Below, in pieces: positions 1-5,379 of a stretch of DNA of 5,981 nt. The first letter of the stretch is position 1, and every line of letters begins with the position of its first letter. The notes beneath the pieces were generated by a model. The model made no database searches. It was not told the DNA's origin and saw nothing but the letters and a program-made list of their open reading frames with translations. Both the position numbers and the translations under genes were made by a program. This DNA is from an uncultured Christensenellaceae bacterium (lineage in GTDB: Bacteria; Bacillota; Clostridia; Christensenellales; Pumilibacteraceae), in contig CAJUKR010000062.1 of assembly GCA_910587025.1 (NCBI GenBank), positions 1 to 5,981 of the forward strand, read 5' to 3'.

Positions 1-17
1 CGACGCTCTTCCGATCT
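1..17. other. Illumina TruSeq adapter remnant, left end
   Basis: The first 17 bases, cgacgctcttccgatct, are identical to the 3' end of the TruSeq universal (P5/Read 1 side) adapter. They are not genomic. Genomic sequence starts at about base 18, where the reading frame begins to match UvrA. The adapter happens to stay open in the uvrA frame, so a naive translation would give six spurious residues (RRSSDL) before the real protein. Confidence 0.97.
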
Positions 18-18
18 T

Positions 19-639
19 ATCAAGGGCGGACGTTGCGAAGCGTGCGAGGGCGACGGCATACGCAAAATAGAGATGCACTTTCTTTCCGATGTATACGTTC
101 CGTGCGAAGTTTGCGGCGGCAAGAGGTATAACCGCGAAACGTTGCAGGTGACGTACAAGGGCAAAAACATTTACGACGTGCTCGACATGACGATCGAACA
201 GGCGTGCGAGTTTTTCGAAAATCAGCAGGGAATATATTCCAAGATAAAAACGCTTTACGACGTTGGTCTGGGGTATGTCAAGCTCGGACAGTCGGCGACA
301 ACGCTGTCGGGCGGCGAAGCTCAGCGCGTCAAGCTCGCGACCGAACTTGCCAAGCGTCCGACGAATAAGACGCTGTATGTCCTCGACGAACCCACGACGG
401 GACTTCATTCCGCGGACGTGGCGAAACTCATAGCGATTCTCGGGCGGTTGGTCGGAAGCGGCAATACGGTAGTCGTTATCGAACATAATCTCGACGTTAT
501 AAAGACCGCGGACTGGATAATCGACGTCGGACCGGAGGGCGGCGACAAGGGCGGCACCGTAGTCGCGTCGGGCACTCCCGAAACGATCGCGCGTCGCGAC
601 GATTCTTATACCGGACAATTTCTCAAAAGGCTTCTCTGA
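19..639 (+). CDS. uvrA: UvrABC excinuclease subunit A, C-terminal part (5'-truncated by contig end)
   Basis: This is the damage-recognition ATPase of nucleotide excision repair. It acts in the cytoplasm as a dimer that loads UvrB at DNA lesions. Only the last 206 residues are present, out of about 940 in the family. They begin inside the C-terminal zinc finger, whose four cysteines are seen as C-x2-C-x19-C-x2-C (codons at 34, 43, 103 and 112). Then come the stretch GKRYNRETL, the second ABC signature LSGGEAQRVKLA (from 304), the Walker B segment LYVLDEPTTGLH (from 373) and the H-loop VVVIEHNLDVIKTADWI. The end, SGTPETIA...FLKRLL, matches the normal UvrA terminus, so the 3' end is complete. 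The truncation comes from the adapter junction and is not a biological break. The stop codon overlaps the ribosome binding site of the next gene, which suggests an operon. Identity is essentially certain. Confidence 0.97.
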   Translation: MKGGRCEACEGDGIRKIEMHFLSDVYVPCEVCGGKRYNRETLQVTYKGKNIYDVLDMTIEQACEFFENQQGIYSKIKTLYDVGLGYVKLGQSATTLSGGEAQRVKLATELAKRPTNKTLYVLDEPTTGLHSADVAKLIAILGRLVGSGNTVVVIEHNLDVIKTADWIIDVGPEGGDKGGTVVASGTPETIARRDDSYTGQFLKRLL

Positions 640-650
640 GGTTATAAACT

Positions 651-1277
651 ATGAAGAACACTATATTATTCGATCTCGACGGCACGTTGCTCGATACTCT
701 CACCGATCTGACCCGCTCGGTCAATTACGCGCTCGGTCGCGTCGGTCTGCCCGAACGAACCGATCGCGAAGTGGCGTCCTTTCTCGGCGACGGGTATGTC
801 GCTCTTATGCGGCGGGCGGCGAACGGTGCGAATAGTCCCGACGCGCTGAAATATTTTACCGATTATTATGCCGATCATCTCGAGGACAATACGTTGCCTT
901 ACGACGGCGTGATCGACAGTCTGAAAGCATTGCACGGCAAGGGTCGCAAGCTCGCCATAGTATCGAACAAGGGTGACGCGGCTGTGAAAGTGCTGTGTAA
1001 AAAATTCTTTTATCCGTATGTTACCGAATATTTCGGCGTTACGGAAATTATGCCGAAAAAGCCCGCGCCGGATATGCTTTTTGCCGCCATGCGCGTGCTC
1101 GGCAGCGAAGCCGACGATTGCGTTATGGTGGGCGACGGCGAACCCGACATAGCGATGGCGCGCGGAGCGGGGATCGACGTCGTAAGCGTGCTCTGGGGAT
1201 TCCGCACCGAAGAGCAATTGAAAAAAGCGGGCGGCACGGTATTTCTCTCCTCTCCGCACGAACTCGGAAATTTATAA
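651..1277 (+). CDS. gph: HAD-superfamily phosphatase, phosphoglycolate phosphatase-like
   Basis: This 208-residue protein is a haloacid dehalogenase subfamily IA hydrolase, predicted to dephosphorylate a small phosphate ester; 2-phosphoglycolate is the best guess. All four HAD motifs are visible: FDLDGT with nucleophile Asp8 and acid/base Asp10, Ser105 in AIVSNK, Lys137 in MPKKPAPD, and the Mg-binding GDGEPD at 161-166. Residues about 15-80 form the helical C1 cap expected between motifs I and II. The late segment LWGFRTEEQLKKAGG is typical of the Gph branch. The ATG lies 11 bases after the uvrA stop. A gagg site at 638-641, overlapping that stop with a 9-base spacer, supports this start and translational coupling. 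In E. coli, Gph removes 2-phosphoglycolate released from repaired DNA ends, which would suit its place behind uvrA. The related pyrophosphatase PpaX is an alternative, and substrates in this family cannot be fixed from motifs alone. Confidence 0.85.
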   Translation: MKNTILFDLDGTLLDTLTDLTRSVNYALGRVGLPERTDREVASFLGDGYVALMRRAANGANSPDALKYFTDYYADHLEDNTLPYDGVIDSLKALHGKGRKLAIVSNKGDAAVKVLCKKFFYPYVTEYFGVTEIMPKKPAPDMLFAAMRVLGSEADDCVMVGDGEPDIAMARGAGIDVVSVLWGFRTEEQLKKAGGTVFLSSPHELGNL

Positions 1278-1301
1278 TACGAACGGAAATTCTTAAAAAT
1301 C

Positions 1302-3125
1302 ATGATAAACGAAAAAATAAGAAACGTAGCAATAATAGCGCACGTAGATCACGGCAAGACAACGCTGGTCGATCAGATGCTTAAACAGGGCGGAGCATTC
1401 CGCACCAATCAGACTGCCCCCGAACGCGTCATGGACTCGAACGATCTCGAGCGCGAACGCGGCATAACGATACTCGCGAAAAATACTTCGGTTCGCTATA
1501 AAGATTATAAAATCAACGTTGTGGACACGCCCGGTCACGCCGATTTCGGCGGAGAGGTCGAACGTATCTTGAAAATGGTAAACGGCGTCGTGCTTCTCGT
1601 CGATTCGTTCGAGGGTACCATGCCTCAGACGCGTTTCGTACTCGGTCACGCGCTCGAACTCGGGCTTCCCGTCGTAGTCGTTATAAACAAAATGGACAGA
1701 CCGGACGCGCGCCCCGCCGAAGTTGCGGATGAAGTGCTCGAGCTTTTTATGGAACTGGACGCAACGGACGAACAGCTCGACAGTCCAATGGTGTTCTGTT
1801 CGGCGCGTACGGGTACGGCATCGATGAGTATGAACGAAGCGGGAAGCGATCTTACGCCCCTTCTCGATACGATCGTGTCGCATATTCCGCCGCCCGAGGG
1901 CGACGAAAACTCGCCTCTGCAAATGCTCGTTTCCGCGCTCGATTATTCCGAATATGTCGGAAGCATAGGAATAGGGCGGGTGGAACGCGGTTCGCTTAAG
2001 ACGGGACAGCAGGTCGTTCTCGTCAATTATCATTCCGATCATGAACCCGTACGCGCCAAAGTATCGAATATTTACCAGTTCGAAGGACTGGCGAGAACGG
2101 CGGTCGAAACGGCTACGGTGGGCGACATCGTATGCGTTTCCGGCGTCGAGGGCGTCACTATAGGAGATACGCTCTGCGCTCCCGAGTGTCCGGATGCGAT
2201 AGAATTCCCGAAGATCAGCGAACCGAGCGTGGAAATGACTTTCCTCGTAAACAATTCGCCGTTCGCGGGCAAGGAAGGCAAATTCGTTACGTCGCGGCAT
2301 CTGCGCGCCCGTTTGTATAAAGAGGCGGTCAAGGACGTTTCGCTCCGTGTGTCCGACGGCGATACGGCGGAATCTTTCGTTGTGTGCGGACGCGGCGAAA
2401 TGCACCTTTCCATACTCATCGAAAGCATGCGTCGCGAGGGGTACGAATTCCAGGTATCGATGCCGAAAGTGCTTATAAAAGAAATCGACGGCGTAAAGTG
2501 CGAGCCGATAGACACTCTTATCGCAGACGTACCCGAAGAAAGCGTCGGCATAGTCATGGAGAAGATGGGCGTGCGCAAAGGCGAACTTGTTTCCATGTCG
2601 CCGAAAGGCTCGCGCATGCGACTGGAATTTTCCGTCCCGTCCCGCGGACTGTTCGGGTATAAATCGGAGTTTCTTACCGATACGAAGGGCGAGGGAATAA
2701 TGAATACCGTGTTCGACAGATACGACGTATACCGCGGAGAGATCAACCGCCGTCCTTCCGGCTCTCTGATCGCGCATGAAACGGGCGAATCCGTTACTTA
2801 CGGACTGTTCAACGCACAGGAACGCGGACCGCTGTTTATCGGCGCGGGCGTGCCCGTTTATCAGGGAATGGTCGTGGGCGAATCACCCAAAGGCGACGAT
2901 ATAGTGGTGAACGTATGCAAGCGCAAACAGCTGACGAATACGCGTTCTTCGGCATCCGACGACGCGCTTCGTCTCGTTCCTTGCAAGCAGCTTTCTCTCG
3001 AACAGGCGATAGAGTTTCTTGCCGACGACGAGCTTCTCGAAGTCACGCCAAAAAATTTCCGAATAAGAAAGCGCATTCTCGATACCGAGTTGCGCATGAA
3101 AGAGTGGGCGAGAAACAGAAAGTGA
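1302..3125 (+). CDS. typA: Translational GTPase TypA/BipA
   Basis: This is a ribosome-binding GTPase of the EF-G/LepA group, involved in 50S subunit assembly and in growth under cold and other stress. At 607 residues it has the usual family length. The GTP-binding motifs are complete: G1 AHVDHGKT (13-20), G2 RERGIT with Thr56, G3 DTPGH (75-79), G4 NKMD (129-132) and G5 CSA (166-168). A beta-barrel domain follows (about 200-300, with LDYSEYVGSIGIGR), then the EF-G-like domains III and V (about 300-480, with GKEGKFVTSR, GRGEMHLSILIE and PSRGLFGY). The TypA-specific C-terminal domain ends in IRKRILDTELRMKEWAR. The gene starts 24 bases after gph and is probably in the same transcript. Its Shine-Dalgarno is weak (only a short gga near 1285), but the ATG gives the standard N-terminus. 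It is followed by a strong terminator and faces rpsT. Nothing in the protein looks degraded. Confidence 0.97.
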   Translation: MINEKIRNVAIIAHVDHGKTTLVDQMLKQGGAFRTNQTAPERVMDSNDLERERGITILAKNTSVRYKDYKINVVDTPGHADFGGEVERILKMVNGVVLLVDSFEGTMPQTRFVLGHALELGLPVVVVINKMDRPDARPAEVADEVLELFMELDATDEQLDSPMVFCSARTGTASMSMNEAGSDLTPLLDTIVSHIPPPEGDENSPLQMLVSALDYSEYVGSIGIGRVERGSLKTGQQVVLVNYHSDHEPVRAKVSNIYQFEGLARTAVETATVGDIVCVSGVEGVTIGDTLCAPECPDAIEFPKISEPSVEMTFLVNNSPFAGKEGKFVTSRHLRARLYKEAVKDVSLRVSDGDTAESFVVCGRGEMHLSILIESMRREGYEFQVSMPKVLIKEIDGVKCEPIDTLIADVPEESVGIVMEKMGVRKGELVSMSPKGSRMRLEFSVPSRGLFGYKSEFLTDTKGEGIMNTVFDRYDVYRGEINRRPSGSLIAHETGESVTYGLFNAQERGPLFIGAGVPVYQGMVVGESPKGDDIVVNVCKRKQLTNTRSSASDDALRLVPCKQLSLEQAIEFLADDELLEVTPKNFRIRKRILDTELRMKEWARNRK

Positions 3126-3141
3126 TATTTACGGGTAACAG

Positions 3142-3176
3142 AAAACCGACACGGCAATTGTCGCCGTGTCGGTTTT
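3142..3176. terminator. Strong rho-independent terminator between convergent typA and rpsT, probably bidirectional
   Basis: A perfect 14-bp inverted repeat, aaaaccgacacggc (3142-3155) and its complement (3163-3176), encloses a 7-base loop. On the plus strand it starts 17 bases after the typA stop and is followed by a T-rich stretch (gattttatctttt). On the minus strand it lies 52 bases beyond the rpsT stop and also ends in TTTT, though the tail after that is poorer in T. It therefore ends typA transcription well and probably rpsT transcription too. Confidence 0.92.
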
Positions 3177-3198
3177 GATTTTATCTTTTGTTTTTCTT

Positions 3199-3216
3199 AT
3201 GTAACGAATGTAACGA
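3199..3216. repeat. Short tandem repeat, 2 x 9 bp
   Basis: The nonamer atgtaacga occurs twice head to tail, between the terminator and the 3' end of rpsT. It lies in the predicted 3' untranslated part of the rpsT mRNA. With two copies of nine bases it may be replication slippage, and no function can be assigned. Confidence 0.5.
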
Positions 3217-3228
3217 AAGGGAAAAAGA

Positions 3229-3828
3229 TTATTCCGCCTTGGGAGTTTCCTCTTTCTTTGCCGCGGTCTTCTTGGTTGCGGCGGGCTTTTTGGTCGCTGC
3301 CGGCTTGTCCGCGGTTTTCTTTTCCGTAGCGGTCGAAGTCTTCTTCGTCGTTTTTACGGAAGCCTTCTTTTCATCGGCTTTGGCTTTCTTTTCGGCTGCC
3401 GCAGCATCTTCCTTCGCTTTTTTCTCGGCTTCTTTTGCCGCCGTGCGTTCCTGGATCTTTCTGAGATTCTCGGCGCGTGCGGCTTCGGCCTTTTCGCGTG
3501 CGGCCTGAGCTTTTTCCGCGGCGATGGTCTTGTTGTCCTTCTTGATGTTTACGACGATCTTGCCGCTCTTTACGCCGTCGAGACGTGCGGAAAGACGCGA
3601 TTTCTTATTTGCCGCGTTGTTCTTATGAATGATGCCCGAAGCGACAGCCTCGTCGATGACAGACATAAGACCGGGGAGCATCTTCTCCGCTTCGTCGAGC
3701 TTGAGGGTGTCGATACAGTCGTTGAACTTCTTGATCGAGTTGCGCATTCTGGTGCGCATAGCCTTATTCTCGAGAGCTTTTTTCTCCGTAACGAGCACTC
3801 TCTTTTTCGCTGATTTGATGTTAGGCAC
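3229..3828 (-). CDS. rpsT: 30S ribosomal protein S20 with long Lys/Ala/Glu-rich C-terminal extension
   Basis: S20 is a primary 16S rRNA-binding protein of the small subunit. Residues 1-84 are a complete S20: MPNIKSAKKR at the start, the helical bundle, and the signature HKNNAANKKSRL at 68-79. A normal S20 of about 85-90 residues would stop here. This protein continues in frame to 199 residues with a low-complexity basic tail. The start is GTG (3828-3826), not ATG. It is supported by AGGAG seven bases upstream and by the conserved N-terminus. Non-AUG starts are known for rpsT; E. coli uses UUG and the gene is autoregulated, so similar control is possible here. The gene is divergent from gpr, an arrangement I recall from Bacillus subtilis, and convergent with typA. 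The S20 identity is certain; the role of the tail is unknown. Confidence 0.96.
   Translation of the reverse strand: MPNIKSAKKRVLVTEKKALENKAMRTRMRNSIKKFNDCIDTLKLDEAEKMLPGLMSVIDEAVASGIIHKNNAANKKSRLSARLDGVKSGKIVVNIKKDNKTIAAEKAQAAREKAEAARAENLRKIQERTAAKEAEKKAKEDAAAAEKKAKADEKKASVKTTKKTSTATEKKTADKPAATKKPAATKKTAAKKEETPKAE
3232..3576 (-). other. Low-complexity C-terminal extension of S20 (residues 85-199)
   Basis: After a short linker (85-100, VKSGKIVVNIKK), residues about 101-156 are almost only Ala, Glu, Lys and Arg in a pattern that suits a long charged single helix or coiled coil. Residues about 157-199 switch to Lys, Thr, Ala and Pro, resembling histone H1 tails, with PAATKK repeated at 176-181 and 182-187 followed by TAAKK. 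The reading frame is unbroken and joined directly to the S20 core. No second start or frameshift is needed to explain it. The tail is strongly basic overall, which suggests contact with RNA or DNA, but no known domain is recognised. Confidence 0.85.
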
Positions 3829-3835
3829 TTTAATT

Positions 3836-3840
3836 CTCCT
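3836..3840 (-). promoter_or_regulatory. Ribosome binding site that fixes the GTG start of rpsT
   Basis: On the minus strand AGGAG is followed by seven bases (aattaaa) and then GTG. The site lies at optimal spacing for GTG, and the codons that follow give the conserved S20 N-terminus PNIKSAKKR. This confirms the non-ATG start. Confidence 0.88.
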
Positions 3841-3873
3841 GAAATTTCTTTGATAATCTATTCTAACCGCCTT

Positions 3874-3906
3874 ATTTTATCATAAAAAAAGTTCTAATGC
3901 AAGCAA
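3874..3906 (-). promoter_or_regulatory. Predicted vegetative (sigma-A type) promoter of rpsT
   Basis: Reading the minus strand, two overlapping sets of hexamers fit: TTGCAT (3902-3897), 17 bases, TAAAAT (3879-3874); and TTGCTT (3906-3901), 16 bases, TATGAT (3884-3879). Both -10 boxes match five of six consensus bases, while the -35 boxes are weaker. The run of seven T in the spacer adds an AT-rich stretch. Either would give a leader of about 40 bases before the GTG. The call rests only on pattern and position. Confidence 0.5.
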
Positions 3907-3940
3907 TTATTTATACTTTTCCGCGCAAATTATCAATAAT

Positions 3941-4678
3941 ATGGATAATTTTTCTTATACCGACCTGGCGTCGGAACTGATCAGGACGGAGGGACGCGAC
4001 TTCGGCGGCGTCTGCAAAGTGAGCGAGATCGAGCTCGATTCGGAGTCCGCCGCAAAATACGGCAAAGAACCGGGACTGTACGTCACGCTCGAGACGGACG
4101 CGATCGCCGGTGCGGAGCACATGCACAAGCGCCGTCTTACGATAGCTCTCGAACGCGAGCTGAAAAAACTTGTTCGAGACAAAAGCCGCGTGCTTGTCGT
4201 CGGGCTGGGAAACAGAAGTATGACGGCGGACGCGCTCGGCGCCGAAGTCTGCGACCGCATAGCCGTGGAAAAGGATAATCTGAAAGCGCTGTCGCCCGGT
4301 GTGGCGGGAATTACGGGAATGGAGAGCTTTGACGTCGTAAAGGGCGTTACCGACCGTATAGCGCCGTCTGTTGTCATTGCGGTAGACAGTCTTGCTGCCG
4401 CGCAGACGGGACGGGTATGCCGCATAATCCAGCTTTGCAACGCGGGTATTACTCCGGGCAGCGGAGTATCGAATCACCGCGAACGGTTGTCCGAGGATAC
4501 GCTGGGCGTGCCCGTCGTTTCGATCGGCGTGCCGCTCGTCGTGTACGCGTCGACGATCATTCGCGATGCGGGCGGCGATCCGAGCGGTTTCGAAAATCTT
4601 ATCGTAACGCCCAAGGACGTGGATTTTCTCGTACGCGAGGCGGCGGAAATAATCGCGGGCGCGGTCAACCGCCTGTGA
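3941..4678 (+). CDS. gpr: Spore germination endopeptidase GPR (peptidase family A25), compact form
   Basis: GPR degrades the small acid-soluble proteins that coat DNA in the spore core, at the start of germination. Recognisable blocks are YTDLASE (6-12), VVGLGNRSMTADALG (86-100), SPGVAGITGMES (118-129), VIAVDSLAAAQTGRV, the segment GITPGSGVSNHR (169-180), TLGVPVVSIGVP and IVTPKDVDFLV (221-231). By position, Asp97 and Asp149 correspond to the catalytic Asp127 and Asp193 described for the Bacillus megaterium enzyme. The zymogen is normally self-cleaved near an RTDLAVE site; here the matching site is TDLASE, so only about eight residues would be removed. The protein has 245 residues against about 370 in Bacillus, with losses spread over the N-terminal part, a loop between the two aspartates and the region before VTPKDVD. 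No Shine-Dalgarno precedes the ATG. A TATACT at 3912-3917 could be a -10 box, but I see no convincing -35 or sigma-G motif. The 3' end overlaps murI. Confidence 0.93.
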   Translation: MDNFSYTDLASELIRTEGRDFGGVCKVSEIELDSESAAKYGKEPGLYVTLETDAIAGAEHMHKRRLTIALERELKKLVRDKSRVLVVGLGNRSMTADALGAEVCDRIAVEKDNLKALSPGVAGITGMESFDVVKGVTDRIAPSVVIAVDSLAAAQTGRVCRIIQLCNAGITPGSGVSNHRERLSEDTLGVPVVSIGVPLVVYASTIIRDAGGDPSGFENLIVTPKDVDFLVREAAEIIAGAVNRL

Positions 4679-5279
4679 GCTTATCCGTGACCGATCTGAG
4701 CCTTCTTGCCACGCCTTCCGCTCCGTCGAATACGGGCGCGTCGATATACGGGATCAGATGCGCGTAATGCGTGCATCCGGTTACCACAGCTTCATAGCCC
4801 GAATATTTGGCAAGCGTCTTTTTCGCAAGCGCTTTGAGCGCGGATGCGTTCGGATAAGCGGCTTCTATCTCGGCGGCGAGTGTTTCTTCCGCGCCCACTA
4901 TAACGCGATCGGGATATGAACGCAGGTTTGCCGTCACTGGTGTGGCGAGGAGCAAAATTTTGCCTTTTACTTTTCCGAGCGCGGGTCGGACGGCGGGCTC
5001 GATGCCGATTACGACTTTGTCCGGATATTCCTTTCTGATTAGGGGCGCGGCGGCAGCGGTCGCCGTGTTGCACGCGATGACGATCGCGTCGCATCCCGCG
5101 TCGAAAAGGATTCTCGCGTTTTCGAGCGCGATCCTTTTTATTTCTTCTTCGGGCTTGTTTCCGTAAGGACAGTGAGCGCTGTCGTCGAGATAGAGATACC
5201 TTGCGTAAGGCACGGCTTTTTTGCATGCGCAAAGGACGCTCAGTCCGCCCGAGCCGCTGTCGAACATTCCGATAAGCAT
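4665..5279 (-). CDS. murI: Glutamate racemase MurI, short C-terminus
   Basis: MurI interconverts L- and D-glutamate and supplies D-Glu for peptidoglycan stem peptides; it acts in the cytoplasm without cofactor. Seen in order are IGMFDSGSGGLSVL with Asp7, the CPYGNK block (37-42), ACNTATA with the first catalytic Cys70, GIEPAVRPA (92-100), LLLATPVTA (109-117), and GCTHYAHLIP with the second catalytic Cys169 and His171. Both halves of the two-cysteine active site are intact. The protein has 204 residues against about 265 usually. About a dozen are missing between the two cysteines. After the DGAEGVARRL segment it stops where other family members carry some 40-50 more residues. No frameshifted remnant of that tail is visible downstream. 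The ATG gives the standard N-terminus, and an in-frame stop (taa) lies four codons upstream. There is no good ribosome binding site; ggag lies 20 bases upstream. The last 14 bases overlap the end of gpr. Confidence 0.92.
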   Translation of the reverse strand: MLIGMFDSGSGGLSVLCACKKAVPYARYLYLDDSAHCPYGNKPEEEIKRIALENARILFDAGCDAIVIACNTATAAAAPLIRKEYPDKVVIGIEPAVRPALGKVKGKILLLATPVTANLRSYPDRVIVGAEETLAAEIEAAYPNASALKALAKKTLAKYSGYEAVVTGCTHYAHLIPYIDAPVFDGAEGVARRLRSVTDKLTGG

Positions 5280-5327
5280 AATAATGTTTTATGCTTTTGC
5301 TCCGTCCGAGGTTACGGCGCAATGAAA

Positions 5328-5353
5328 AACCCGCAGGCATGTACCTGCGGGTT
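5328..5353 (-). terminator. Rho-independent terminator of the rubrerythrin gene
   Basis: A perfect 10-bp stem, aacccgcagg (5328-5337) paired with cctgcgggtt (5344-5353), encloses a 6-base loop. Read on the minus strand the hairpin runs into five T (5329-5325, the first two within the stem). It lies 26 bases beyond the rubrerythrin stop and about 50 bases before the murI start. It should largely separate the two genes, with murI depending on leakage or on its own promoter, which I could not identify. Confidence 0.85.
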
Positions 5354-5379
5354 CGTTCGTTTTATGTAAGACGGGAGGG

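Noticed and set aside
666..1259. A 197-codon open frame antisense to gph
   Set aside because: It mirrors a gene with all HAD motifs, has no ribosome binding site of note, and its translation is an Arg/His/Phe-rich shadow.
1278..1301. A separate promoter for typA in the 24-base gap after gph
   Set aside because: The gap is too short for a promoter, and no -35/-10 pair is evident at the end of gph. Co-transcription is simpler.
1293..2777. A 494-codon open frame antisense to typA
   Set aside because: It lies fully inside a well-conserved typA. The translation is rich in His, Arg and Phe without recognisable motifs, as expected when the complement of a codon-biased gene stays free of stops.
3199..3216. 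The 9-bp tandem repeat as a regulatory iteron or attachment site
   Set aside because: Only two short copies are present, with no integrase, origin features or other copies in the window.
3188..3508. A plus-strand frame encoding a hydrophobic, membrane-like 106-residue protein opposite the rpsT tail
   Set aside because: The hydrophobicity comes from Lys codons of the S20 tail (AAG/AAA), which read as CTT/TTT-type codons on the other strand, and from Ala codons that stay Ala/Gly/Arg-like. It has no independent support.
3851..3917. A sigma-G-like promoter for gpr (CATAAAA at 3881-3887 as -10)
   Set aside because: The -10 fits only in part and no matching -35 stands at the right distance. The stretch is AT-rich enough for chance matches.
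4417..4767. A 116-codon plus-strand frame spanning the gpr-murI junction
   Set aside because: It is out of frame with gpr and antisense to murI. It is Arg-rich with no family resemblance, and both real genes there are well supported.
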